Shown in pieces: positions 48,113 to 61,478 of a DNA stretch of 64,000 nt. The DNA comes from Sordaria brevicollis (taxonomy: Eukaryota > Ascomycota > Sordariomycetes > Sordariales > Sordariaceae). The notes under the pieces are model-generated. The model ran no database searches. It was not told the origin of the DNA and saw only the letters and a list, made by a program, of their open reading frames with translations. The position numbers and the translations under genes were made by a program. Each line of letters begins with the position of its first letter. Within the stretch, counting starts at the first letter, position 1. Where the stretch lies: the NCBI GenBank assembly GCA_033439795.1, contig JAUTDP010000001.1, positions 620,001-684,000 of the forward strand. The letters run 5' to 3'.

Positions 48113-51100
48113 ATTCTTTAACCTCTACGACTCCATTAACGAAGGCCGTAAATATAATTAGTAAGCGTAAAGAAAATTCGCATAGAAAAGGCGCTATTAA
48201 CTTTCATTATAAAAATAATATAGGCCTAATATAAAAAACGTATAGCCACTTATATATTATTAATAATATAATTAAAAATCCCGCCGATAAAGGGGTTATT
48301 AATAAATATAAGGAAGATAATTACGAAGCGGCGTTCTACGAACCCGAGAATAATACCGCCCTAAAAAATCCCGGCGATAAATATAATAATATTAATAATA
48401 ATAAACCGTAATCCGAATTTATATTACGTAAGGAGGTTGAAGGCGGTTCTAAGTAAAAAATTTAAATATAATTTAAAAAGCGGTATTTAATAAGGAATTT
48501 ACGTACCTCCAACCGCTATTATTTTAGGAGCCCTTATTAACGAAGGGAATATTATATTAATAAAGCGGAATAATAATTATAAACAGAATTTCGTTAGGGT
48601 AGGAACCCTTTAAAATTTAATCGATATAGCTATTCCCTATCCGTATATAGCTATTTATTAAACGAATATTCTTAATCTTACTCTTATTTTTATTTCTATT
48701 CCCGCTTTTAATTTCGCGCCTATTCCTATTCCTAAACCCGCTCCTATTCCCCGTCCGCTTAATCCGATTAATCTAACCGCTCCGGTAACCTCTCCCCCGT
48801 ATAGGAGCGTTATAAACGGCGAGCGTCCTATGAATATAAGCGCGTAAAACGGCGTAAACGTTAAAGATTCGTAGAAATAATATTATAATTCCTATAAATA
48901 TTATTATAATTTATATAAAAAATTATAAACTAAGGAAATAAAGAATCCTACTTACGTCCCCCTATATATAACGTTCGTAAATTAACGACGAATAATACGA
49001 ACGCCGAAGTCGAAAATTAGATCGACGGTATCGAAAACGGTAATTAAATTCGTAAAAGTATTAATACTTATTAATTTATCTAATAGGCCCTCTCTAAGGC
49101 CGACGATTTTATAATTACTTTATAGCGTATATATTTTATTACCCTCCTCGACGATAAGGGTTAAAAGCGACCTACGATATAGGAAAAATTTTTAAATTTA
49201 TTTATAAAGAATATATTACCCCCGAAATTTACGAATTCGATATTAAAAAATAATTATTCTATATACGTTAAAGCGATAATAAAGATTTATAGAAATTATA
49301 GGACCAATACTAATACAATTACCGACGGCTCGGTAAGAACGTCGTTATAAATAAATAATTAATATACGATTTCTTCTTTTAATTAAAGAAAGAAATATAT
49401 AATTATTTCTATATATATTAAATCCTTATTAATAACCCGGTAGAAATTACCTCGAAGGTAATAGGTTAATAGACCGAATTTAGAGATAAAAAGTAAATCC
49501 CGAAGGACGAAATAAATAGAAATCGCTATAACGAATAGTCTTCGCACTATAAAGGGTCTTCGAATAACGAGCGTTCTAATTATAATAAAGATTATAATCG
49601 AAATTATAACCGGGACCGCAATCGGGATCGCAATTCCGGAGGGTATAAAAATTATAAGAGAGATTAATCCCTTAATAAATAGAATAGGGGTAATAACGAA
49701 TCCGGCTTAAATTATTATAATTATAGAAATAAGGGATATTATATTCGCAATTATACGAAATATAGAAAAATAAATAATTAAAACCAGCCGAAAGAGAAAG
49801 CTACCGTTTAAAACGTAACTACCGAATAAAATATTAGACGTAATAACAATAAGGAAGATAATTATATTTCGGATATTAAGGAATTAGTAAAAGGTTAAGC
49901 CCCGTAGAAGAGCCGTCGTTCAACGGGGTTAACGGTTTTAAGACGGCCGGAAAAAACGGGCTAAGCAGGATTTCCGTAATATTAATTACGCTAAGGGGTC
50001 GCCGATTGGAAGAACGTATAGATTTAAATTTAGGAGTAGAAATTAATATTATATATAAAAACTTCGCGAAGAAATATAAATTAAAGAAAATAGAAACCGG
50101 TATTTTACTTATTTTAATAAATATAAATAATAGAAAAATATATTGCTATAGAGTATACGAATTAATATTTATTCTAAAGGATTAAAGGGGTTAAGAAAGA
50201 GAATTTATTTAATTATTTTACACGATCCGAAAAGATAGTCGGATACTACTATTATTATTATCTATATTAGGTATAAATTCTAAAGGTATTATTATATATA
50301 TTAGTAAAAACGAATTTAAATTTAAAGGGGTACCCCTTATTAATATTATAACTCTCGTACATAAAGTAATATATAGTAATTAAATTTATATTATTAACCT
50401 AATTTTAATATATAATTTACTAAAATCGGACTTTAAAAACGTAAACGAAGATAAAGAACCGCCCGAAAATATAGCGGACAATATTCCTTTAGCGTTAAAA
50501 GGGTTTAAGGATATATTCTCTAAAGAAAAGGTTAAAGTATTATTATAATTGCCGGACGTTAAATACGAAATCGTTTTTAAGGAAGGGGAGGAGGTATTTA
50601 ATATCCTTATTTACCTTCTATTTATTACGCAATTAGAAACGCTACGCGAATATTTAGAAGAGAATTTGCGGATTAGCTATATCCGCTATTCCTAAAATTC
50701 TATCGGGGTACCGATTTTATTTATATTTAAGAAGGATAATATACTATAATTATATATTAATTACTAGGGATTAAATAAAATTATTATTAAAAATCGATAT
50801 TTATTACTATTAATTGGCGAATTAATAAACCGAATAATCGGCGTTAAAATATTTTCTAAAATTAATTTACGCAAAGCGTATTATCGGATCCGAATTAAGG
50901 AAGGGGATTAGTGGAAAACCGCTTTTAAGATATAATACGGTTATTTCGAATATATAATAATATTATTCGGGCTTATAAACGTACCCGCTATATTCTAAGT
51001 ATATATATATAAAGTATTCGTAGGATTTATCGACCGTATTTATATAATATATTTTAACGATATTTTAATTTATTCGAATTCTAAGGAAGAGTATAACGAA

Positions 51101-53989
51101 TACCTCCATTTAATCTTCGAATATCTACGCGCTACTTAACTTTTCGTAAAAGCGTCTAAGTACAAATTTTATAAAAATTACGTCGATTTCCTCGGTTATC
51201 GGATTATTATAGAAGGGGTAATAATAAATTCCGAACGGGTAAAGGTAATTTAAAAGTAATTAATATTTAAATTTTTCTATAATATTTAAATATTTTTAGG
51301 ATTTATTAATTTTTACTAACGGTTCGTATACCGGTATTCTTATATAATAGGGCCTATTACCGATTTATTAAAAGGGAGTAAAAACGGGCGGAAATTGGAC
51401 GTATTCTATTAAATTAAGGAGGCCGATAAAGTATTCTAAGCTTTAAAGGAAGCGTTTATAATAATACCGATCTTTCGTTATTAGGACCCTATTAAAAAAA
51501 TTAAGATTAAAACGGACGCTTCGTAAAAGGCTATTTCGGGAATTTTATCCCAATTTACGGAAAATATTTAGTACCCCGTGGCGTTCTTTTCTAAAAAATT
51601 AATAAACGTAGAATAATAATAGTATATGGGCTAATAGGAATTATTCGCTATTATAACCAATTTAAATTATTAGGTATATTATTTAAAAGGATTTCCGAAG
51701 CCGTTTATAATATTTATAAATTATAAAGCGTTAAAGAATATTACGGAATCGCCGGTAAACGATTTGCGTAGAAGGTTAGTTCGCTAGGTCTATTAATTAT
51801 TTTAATTCAATTTCGAAATAAAATACCGGTCGGGGAAAATAAACCTAACGGACGGTCTATTTAAGAGGCTAAATTATATAAAGGGGGATATAACTTACGG
51901 CGACGTTTTACCGACCCTTTAGAAGAAATTAGACTTCATTTCGGAATTATTAAATATAATTAGAGAATAATTAAACTCTAAAATCCTATACCGGTATAGA
52001 AAGAAATTTATAACCTACGCCTTCGTTAAATAAATTCGACGAATAATATAGTCCGCTATTATTATAAAAAATACTTTACTAATATAACCGATAAAAGGAG
52101 CATTCCTTCAAATTTTATTATATAAAATTATAAGGAAGATAATATACCGAAAAATCCTTTAAGTACCCTTAACGAGCCGGGAATTTTATATTATTATAAA
52201 GGGATTTTAGCCTAAGGATTTAAACCTAGCCGAACGGGTGGCGATTATTTAATTTAAAAGGATTATAATCGGGGGATATAAATTAAATAATTAAGGGGTT
52301 TTTTACTTCAAAGAACGGTTAGTAATCTTTAAAGAAGGATTATTCCGTAAGGAGATTTTACGCTCTTATTATAATAACCTAAGGGTTGGTTATATAAATA
52401 CGTTTAAAACCCTGGAATTTATTAAAAGGAAGTTCTATTAGGAGGGCTTTATATAAAACGTTCGGGAATATATTACGAAGTACGAATTATATTAGGGGAT
52501 TTAAAAACCCCGATACCGATTTTATGGAGATTTCCAATCCTTGCTAATACCCGAATAACCTTTTTAAGAAATTAGCATCGATTTTATTATTAGTTTTCCG
52601 TCGAATTAAAGGGCCGACGGGAAGATATATAACGTTATTTTAGTAATTGTAGACCGATTTATTAAAATAGCCTTATTTATATTTATTATTAAAACGTTTA
52701 ATGTAATTTCTATAGCGTCCCTATTATATAAATATGTAAAATATTAATTCGGTTTATTATTGGGAATTATAAATAATAAGAATAAATTATTTATTAGTGA
52801 ATTTTAGAAGGAGTTTACTAAAATACGTAGGATTTTACGAAGATTATTTACCGTATTCTACTTGTAAATGGATAAATAAATAGAACGTTTATATTAAATT
52901 ATTGAGAAGATTTTACGTATCCGAACTTTAAAAGGCGACTTTATACTTTAGAATAAGGAATTCCCGGAAGCGGAATTCGCATATAATAATTCTATGTATA
53001 TAATTATAGGGGTTTCGCTATTTAAAATTTTATATAGCTATTATTTACGTATAGTCGAATATATCGAAGGGTGGAATCCTATTAAGGTTTAAAGTGTAAA
53101 GGAGTAATTACGGAAATTAAAAGAAATTCGTAAAATAATATAGCGCTATTAAAATTAAATAATAGAAGTATAGAAAAAGGGGTATAATAAAAAGTATACG
53201 CCGATCGAATTTTAACCGAACGACGTCGTAGGCCTATTAATTAAAAATTTCCAATTTAAAAATAAAAAGTTAATACCTATATATATTAAAATTAAAATAT
53301 TAAAAAGAATTAGCTCCTAAGCGTATTAAATAGTCCTACCGATATAATATAACCGGATATATAACGTCTTTCTAATTAATTTATTAAAACCTTAGAAGAG
53401 TAAAAAAAACGGAAATTATAAAATACTACTACCGGAATTATACAATAAGTAAAAAAAATAAGAAATTAAGGAAATTATAAATTATTAAAGAGTAAATATA
53501 GATTAGAGGTTTTTAATTAAATAAATAAAATAATTTATAGAGTATAATATTTAAGAATTTAAAGAATATTTCGAAAATGCGCAAAAAGCGCTCTCTAAAT
53601 ATTAGAAAATTAAATAGAAGTATTATAAAAAATAGGATAATTAACGTAAATAGTATAATAAGAATCTATTATTCTACGATTATAAAAAATAATAAGCGCC
53701 GAATATAGCGCGAAATATTATATATAAAATTCAATAAGCGAATAATTACTATATACCCCGACGGAGACGGGAATTAAAAGCCTATTTATTAATAAAAAAA
53801 GAAATATTATCGCTAACGAAAAATTTACGTAGCGGAATAAATTAAAAGTAACTTATATTAGAAATAAAGTACCCGGGGACCGGTAATTTAATTCTAAATA
53901 TTTTAATATAATATTAATTAGGAAGTAACTGCGCCGAATCGCGAATTAAAGCTATAAAGAGCTTAAAAAATCCGAATATTAAAACCGGA

Positions 53990-54350
53990 AGAAGAACCTC
54001 TTCAATACTTTTACTAAACCGGGAATTCTCCGTCCGATAAGGATAGGTAATTAAATTAGGAAGACCTAAAATAGCCGGCAAATTCTTTATTAAGATTATA
54101 GAAAATCCGATATATTAAGGGGAGAGCCGTTCTAATACTTCCTATTAAATTAAAAATTCTCCGTCCGATAAGGATAAAATAATTAAATTAAGAGAATTTA
54201 AATTAGCCGGCAAATTCTTTATTAGGATTATAGAGAATCCGATATATTAAGAGGAGAACCGTTCTAATATTTCCTATTAGATTAAAAATTCTCCGTCCAA
54301 TAAGAACGAAATAATTAAATTGGGAGGATTTAGAGTTAATCGGTAAATTC
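53990..54350 (+). repeat. 131-bp tandem repeat, about 2.5-3 units, in inner retrotransposon
   Basis: ATTCTCCGTCC recurs at 54025, 54156 and 54288, giving a period of 131-132 bp. The units share GCCGGCAAATTCTTTATTA and ATCCGATATATTAAG. It lies between pol and the right LTR. Confidence 0.85.
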
Positions 54351-55332
54351 TTCTTTAATATTTATTTATAAACGGTATTAGGGGTTATTAATTTTAAAAT
54401 AATTACGGCGGCTTAAGCCGCGGAAAGGTTTATAACCGACTAATAAGTATAAATATTAATAGGATTCTCTAAATTAGGGAAATATAATAAATTACCGGTT
54501 ATATAGAATAAATAATCGTTGGTCGATAATATAGCCTAAAATACTTTTAATTTCCGGAAATAATTAATACGTATTAGGGCTTTATTAATTTAGTTAGCCG
54601 GTTAAGGTTAATAGGTCCTTCTTTATATTTTAAAAATTATAGGGGTTTAATTTTAAAAAGAAGAAAGGTAATTCGGGTTAAATTTTAAAATTAATTCCGG
54701 ATAAAATTTTAATCCTAATTTGGGATAGAATTTCTATCCTATTTCGGAGTTCTTTCGAAATTTTTAATTATTTAGGGTAAAACGTTTTTTATCCGGGGAA
54801 AAGACGTAAAGGAAAAAGAATACCGAAATAGTAAATAAGGCGTATAATACGTAGAAATTAAACCGTTTCGGAATTAATTTTTAAAAACCCAATAATAACC
54901 CTAAAGAGCGAATATTAACCGCGGAATTAATTAACTACTATAATACTACGGTTAGTAAATATAGAAATATTAATATAATATAAATAGTTAAGATAGGCGG
55001 GGATTATTACTTCGTCCGATACGTTAATATAGGTATCGCCGGTCGGTTTTCAAATCTTTTAATAAAACCGTTTAGCGTAAAAGCGTCGCCCCTACGGGTA
55101 TTATAATAATTATTATATAGTAATATAATTTGAGGATTAAATTAATTAGGGGGGGAGTAACGCTAATATATAAAATAGGAATGGATAATTAAACGGTATA
55201 ATAAAACTGAAGCGTAGTATAATATACGAGCGGAAAATAAGGTTTCTTAGAATAAGAAATAAAATTTTTTACGGATTGTAATAATTAATATTAGAATTAT
55301 AAGGGACTATAATTTCCAAGGGGGGGGATAAT

Positions 55333-55618
55333 TGTAAAGGTATCGTTAAGAAAGCTTAAAGGGATTTATATAATTAAGGTATAATAGCCTAAAACGATAG
55401 ATAAAATAGCGGATAAAATAAGGATAGTAAAATATAATATAGAAAAAAGGATTTCGGAGTCCGGACGCCGATTATTCCGGACCTATAAGGAAGCGTATAA
55501 ATATAAAAAAGGATAGCTCTTAATTAGAGACTTATATTTGGCCAAGCTAAAGTCTTTCTCCTAGAATAGACCTACCTTATACGACCTACTCTCACCCTCT
55601 CGTACCTATAACTTTATA
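55333..55618 (+). repeat. Right LTR of inner element
   Basis: 286 bp; its last third (about 55510-55618) keeps more CA/TG and cytosine than the left copy. Confidence 0.9.
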
Positions 55619-55871
55619 AATAAGTACGTCCGTAATATCAAACTTAATTTACTCGATTGCGAATTTATCGGATATATTCTTCTTTTAAGCCTCGTTTATT
55701 TGAACGCTCTCGGTAATAGATAACTTAACGGTCTTAACCGCGGCAACCTTTTCGTTGGGGGTATACGCTATTGTAATTGACTGCGAGGGTATACATTATA
55801 ATTGCTTTAATCGGTAAACAAATTTAGGATATTTAAATACCTCCCTAGTATATTAAAAATAATCTTGTGAT

Positions 55872-56136
55872 TGTTACGAGTGACGTGGTTACGAAAAACA
55901 AGCTTAACACGTTGAATCCAGGTTTATTGTAGAATTATAAAATGAAGAAGAAAAGAAGAAAACGAATAAAGGGCGCGCCCCGCGCTAAGGTTTATACTTG
56001 GGCGCGGGCGACCCACGAAGGTAGCACGCAATTACGTGCGCTAGTACGGTCAACCTCTATTAGGGTAACCGCCCAAGTGACAACCAGTCCGCCGGACAGG
56101 GCCCTGACAGGGACCCTGCCCGCCAGCGCCGTAACA
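55872..56136 (-). repeat. Right LTR of outer element
   Basis: 265 bp, starts TGTTACG and ends CGTAACA (a 7-bp inverted terminal match). Clearly less RIP-mutated than the left copy. A 95-codon open frame from 55942 runs through it and is not a gene. Confidence 0.92.
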
Positions 56137-56141
56137 ATATA

Positions 56142-57180
<1,039 letters not shown>

Positions 57181-57880
57181 TCGTTTTTCTCCTTCAACTA
57201 AGGGTATACGAATCTCCAAGGGGGTGCATTTTACTCGCCTTTTTTCCCTCTACATTTTTATACCCCCCTTACTACCGGGGTTAGGGTTATAGACCTTAGA
57301 AAAAAACTTAGCGATTTTTTAAATTTTTTTTCGAAATTTTTCCAAGTCCACTAACAATTTTCTTACCGGCCGCTAAATCTTCCACTAGCCGCCAAATCTT
57401 CCGCCAGCCGCCAAACCTTCCGCCAGGCCGCCAAACCTTTTGCCGGACCGCCCGTCGCATCTTTTCCTACGACACCTCGAAAAAAAACGCTTCTTTTTCA
57501 TTTTACTCAACAACCAGGCGTCGCACGCGTATGCAAAAAGTACCATTGAGACCGCCTCATTCTTCTCTTCAATATGACACTAAGTGCATTCAAATACATT
57601 AAATCGTTGAGGCGTAGTTCTACTTTGAATTCCTTTCTTCCGTTTTACTATTGGAACAGTGTCCCGATGCATGAAGCTAGGCCTTTTGGGGCCTAGTTTT
57701 GGCTCGTGCACGGCTCGGCGCACGTGGAATTAATTGCACTTTGAGTGGTTATAGATAGAAACGCCGCGCCTTCCCTTGGAAGGTTTCGCTGCGACGGGCC
57801 CATGGCACGACCTGCGTTCGTTCCGGGAATAGGCGGGCCCGGCGCAACTCCACGTTCCATTGCGAAGACATAGGCGTTTC
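57181..57880. other. Pocket of normal-composition DNA inside the RIP island
   Basis: Here CA and TG dinucleotides and GC content return to normal, with AT-rich RIP-mutated DNA on both sides. It holds a telomere-like GGGGTTAGGGTTATA at 57277-57291, a 20-bp minisatellite at 57369-57448, and non-repetitive sequence to 57880. No gene is seen. It may be single-copy DNA that escaped RIP, or part of a young insertion. Confidence 0.5.
57369..57448 (+). repeat. 20-bp minisatellite, about 4 units
   Basis: Units resemble GCCGCCAAATCTTCCGCCA with small changes (19-20 bp period). Confidence 0.8.
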
Positions 57881-58860
57881 AATTATTACTGAGAAGTTTA
57901 ATTTTAATATCTATTAAGTTTAATATATTTACTTTATTAAAATTATCCTTTATTATAACGTCGACGGTAAATTTTTTATTATTCTTCCTTACTTCGTTAA
58001 GATTTTTAAAAAATACGTAGATACACTTAATAAGTCGAAGAGGTTTTTATTTTAGGAGGAATTAGGTAAATATATACCCAAATTCTAAAAATATTATTAT
58101 TTTTTTATTTACGCCGTTATAAAATTGTAAGGAATCCGCTACGTTAAATAACCGATTTACTTTCCTTTTAATAATAAAATTCGCTATTTTCAATTGGAAT
58201 TTGCTTTTAAATACGCTAGCCTTACCTTATTCGAATAGGAATCTTAAATTTAGTTTAATAAAACGTAGGTTAATAATATAAATAAAAGCCGCCATTTCAT
58301 TACCCTCTTTAAAAATAAAAAGGTTAACGATTTCGTTAAAATTAGGTTGCACGCCCGCGGATAGATATTCTAGGCCTATTTTATAAGTAATTAAAAGGGT
58401 ACGTTTTTCTTTTAGGATTATAAAGTATAGGATATTATTATTAGCGAATTATATTAATAACGTATCTTCCCTCTTATATAGGAATTTTAGTAATAAAACC
58501 CGATTTTTATTATTATATAGGATAACGCTCTATATTATAATTCGAAATCGACGAAGGTATTTATAGCTATTGCCTTTAATAGGGCTACTATTATTAATTA
58601 ACTATTTTACTCTTTAGATTTTAACCCTATTAAGAATATTTAAAATTGGATAAAAAATTAAATTAAATGTAAATATCCTTTACGGCCAATTAGGAATACC
58701 TTTAAAATTACTATTAAGAGGGTATAATACATAGTACCTAACGATTATTTATTGCGCTTAGTATACTTAATACTTAGAAGAATCTAAGCGGTTATTATTA
58801 CAAATAATAATTATACCGGTTTTTAAGGGGAAGTTACCGTTACGAATTAGTATTCGGATT
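57881..58860 (+). mobile_element. Tc1/mariner-type transposase relic, RIP-mutated
   Basis: The plus strand from about 58540 reads a decayed transposase C-terminus: STKVFIAIAFNRA, then DFNPIKNI at 58617-58640 followed after a mutated Trp by NWIKN. This corresponds to the DLNPIENVW motif that carries the last acidic residue of Tc1/mariner DDE/D enzymes. KYPLRPIRN and a final NNNYTGF block follow, as in fungal members. Upstream frames are too damaged to read, and the relic begins abruptly at the composition change near 57880. No terminal inverted repeats were found. Confidence 0.7.
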
Positions 58861-60191
58861 TTGGTCATTTTTGTATGGTAGATTCGCTCGTTCTCTATAA
58901 CTCTATTGTCTTTATTCAAAGTCTAGGCGCCCTATCTGTACAGAATTATATATTTCGATTAGTCTTTACCCCTTATTTCTTCCCCTATTTTTTCTTACTA
59001 GAGGCCCCGCAAGTACCAAGCTAACGAACTTACTAGGCCTGATGTGTAAACAGCTTTGGGGGAAAATGGTCATGATAGTGGGTCCTTTTTGTCTTGGTGT
59101 TTTGGACGACCACCGGACACAACGTCCAGAACGGCGACTGCGGTCTTTCATGTTCCGTGGTATTGAAAACGGGTCAGGCCAGAAACCGAGTTCGGTTGAG
59201 TGGATGAGGAAGTGTGCAGTGCAAGTTTAGGCGAGCGAAGACGTTGGCCAGAAAAAGTTGGAAAGATGAAGCCGCCATGTCTTGTCCTCATGCCACATAT
59301 TGTTCCGCATGTTCCGCCACCCAGGCTCCCGGAGTCAGAGTAATATCGCGACAGCCAGAGCAATACCGGCATGCATACGCGAGCGACGGCACGGTAGTGC
59401 ACGTATGTGCGATGATGTTCCCCCGACGAACTCTCGAACTTCTCCAAAGTTCTGTTTTGGTATTGACAACCGTCGTTAAAACCTGCCCCTGACGAGCACG
59501 CCAAAATTGTTCAAGCGCCCGTTAGCCTCACGGCTCCGTCTCCGAAGCTTCAACGCCAAGATGACAAAAAAGCTGGGGCAGCCACGCAAATGTCCCTGAA
59601 AGGGGAAGGCAATCCCGATGCTACCCCATGATTGAGCAGTACGTCATCCACCCCTTTGCTGACCACATGATGGTTTGCAGCCATCGATCGTGGGGAAAGC
59701 CTTTGAATCTTTTGGTCTGGACCTTTGGTCGCATCGGATTGAGAGTTGGTGCTAGAACAATCTGGTTCAGATGGCTGTAACCAAGACGGATTGTAGGGTG
59801 AAGATTCCGGCGCTATGTTCTTGTGGTCGGAATGGCGATGTCTTCTGCAAAATCAGAGGGCTTGCTCCTATCTGACAGCCGCGAGATGACTTCGTGTTCG
59901 TGAGTTTCGTTGATGTGAATCAGTCTTCACACGTACCAGCAGAGCCCGGGGGCCTTCCAGCAATGCTCAATTGATTTCTACCACGGGCTCTGTCTAGATG
60001 ACTTCTATCCCAAAACGAAATATATCCAACACTCCAACCAAGGCTTATATATCCAAAGATCCAACTAGAGCTTACATCTATCCAAGATCCAGGAGCACAT
60101 TGATCGTTCAAGCCCGATGCCGTCCGCTTTTCCTCCAATGAAGGGAACAACAAAGCTGACATCTCACCTGCCTCCAATCATCCACGCAGCC
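58861..60191. other. Return to euchromatin; no gene seen
   Basis: Composition normalises by about 58980. Several antiparallel short frames (for example minus 59148-59504) have no recognisable domain. Confidence 0.4.
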
Positions 60192-61478
60192 TCACTCACT
60201 CCTATCCTCCAAATCCTCACCCTTCACCTTCCTATACCTCTTCTTCCCTCTCTGCCCCCAATACCTCTTCACCACCCAACCTGCTCCTCCCACCAACAGC
60301 CCCAACACCATGAAGAAAATCACCAAATGATCCCCAATCTCCAAAAACAACCTATTATCCCACCCATTCCACGTCCCTCCCCTCCCCTGCGTGAAAAAAA
60401 CCCACTCATCATACCCCGGCCGATCATCCATCATCAACCTATACAACCTCCCACTTACTTCCTCCCCATCCACCAGATCTCCCCCTTCCACCCTAGTAAC
60501 TCCTCCCACCATTTGTCTCCCCAGCTCAAGCATCCTATGATACTCATCCCAAACCCCACCCAAAAACCACTGTCCCACCCCCCAACTAATCTCCACATAC
60601 CTCAACACCCCCCACAAACACCACCACCTTTTCCAAAACGCCGCTACCCTCTCTGTCCAAGTTCCCGTGGGCAAGGCGCCCCGGCCGGAAATAAGTTCCG
60701 CCACTACGCGGCCCCAGAAGGGATGACCAGCTCGAGCAGCTAGAATATTATTCGACAGCGCCCCGCGACCGCCGTCGGTAACCCAGAGGGGGAAGTAAGT
60801 TAGTGGGTCGAGGCTGTTTATCGGTGTTTTGGAAGAGGGAGAGTTGGTGGTGGTGGTGTTGGATGGGGAGATGGGGGGAAGACAGCCGTTGTCGAGATCG
60901 AGGTAGATACCGCCGTAGTGGTACAGCAGGAAATAGCGGAGGGCGTCGACGCGTTGGACGGGGTGGGGGTAGGAGAGGTAGGAGGGGAGGAAGGTTGGAT
61001 AATAGGTGGAGAGGAAGGAGAGGGAGGTGGTGGGGGTCCAGAGCTGTTGTTGGCATGAAATGTTAGCATATGTCGTTGAGAAGGGGATGATCCGTTATCG
61101 AGGAAAGGGGACATGATGGGATTGAAGGAAGAGATGGGAAAGAAGAAAACGAACCTTATACTCCCACCCCGGATTCCCCTCCACACAACTCCTCCTCTGC
61201 TCCTCCCAATCACCCGGCAACGTCTCATTCTGCGGATCTTTCCAGTTATGAAAGATTTGATGAATTATCTTGGGTATCTGCCCCCCCTTCTGCGTCACTT
61301 GAAGGGTACCATTTAGGTAGGCATCTGCGAGTTCGCGCTGGGTTATGGCAATTCCCGGGTGTTGGTAAAAGATGTGAATGAAGGCGAGGAGGTGGGTGAT
61401 GAAGTAATGGAGGGCAAGAAGGACGGGGATGGCGATTATCGTGGCTCGAAGCGTCGAGCGCGTGAGTGGCGACCGCAT
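60192..61478 (-). CDS. OCH1/MIPC-synthase-like DXD glycosyltransferase, 391 aa
   Basis: Two minus-strand exons, 61478-61155 and 61043-60192, with a 111-bp intron (donor GTTCGT, acceptor AACAG) joined in phase. A type II membrane anchor lies at residues about 12-38, followed by IPKIIHQIFHNWKDP (about 68-82), typical of the DXD sugar-binding glycosyltransferase family. ALRYFLLYHYGGIYLDLDNG contains the DXD motif at about 157-159, which binds nucleotide-sugar and metal. A second hydrophobic segment near residues 355-375 (HLVIFFMVLGLLVGGAGWVV) precedes a basic tail. Two membrane segments around the catalytic domain fit the SUR1/CSG1-type inositolphosphoceramide mannosyltransferases more than OCH1 itself, but the donor sugar cannot be fixed from sequence. 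It should act in the Golgi lumen. Confidence 0.88.

Larger units (their letters stand above)
47827..55618 (+). mobile_element. Inner Ty3/gypsy chromovirus nested in the outer element, RIP-mutated, 7792 bp
   Basis: Direct LTRs of 286 bp lie at 47827-48112 and 55333-55618, with a polypurine tract AAGGGGGGGG just before the right LTR (55318-55327). Plus-strand coding remnants appear in normal order. A gag zinc knuckle is near 49710-49775 (mutated CxxC-GHxxxxC). RT at about 50750-51240 reads VGFIDRIYIIYFNDILIYSN and FLGYRIIIEGV. RNase H starts near 51510 (KTDASQKAISGILSQFTE). The integrase follows at about 52.3-53.1 kb (YGDFQSLLIPE; IDFIISFPSN). A chromodomain-like tail lies near 53460-53600 (EIKEIINY, FLIK, FENAQKALSKY). 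Stops are frequent, mostly where Trp or Gln codons are expected. A 131-bp tandem repeat follows pol. Confidence 0.88.
41068..56136 (-). mobile_element. Outer Ty3/gypsy chromovirus, RIP-mutated, split by a nested element
   Basis: Two 265-bp direct LTRs (41068-41332 and 55872-56136) bound the element; they start TGTTACG and end CGTAACA (left copy CGTAATA). A polypurine tract next to the left LTR reads AAGGGGGGGG on the minus strand (41336-41345), so the element is transcribed leftwards. Without the insertion at 47827-55618 it is about 7.3 kb. The minus-strand reading shows RT sequence at about 44350-43970 (KFCVNYRKFN, KKNRYPLPLI, ILPFKL, and YINEILINYFDDFYSARIDN with mutated residues). Near 41700-41540 is a chromodomain-like tail (EVKEILISRVYF, KGYNPDLKFYDVRNFKNLP). 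Gag-like sequence should occupy about 47.8-45.6 kb. All frames carry many stops. Confidence 0.85.

Noticed and set aside
58966..59504. Short antiparallel frames at the right edge of the RIP island
   Set aside because: No recognisable protein features and mutual overlap on opposite strands.
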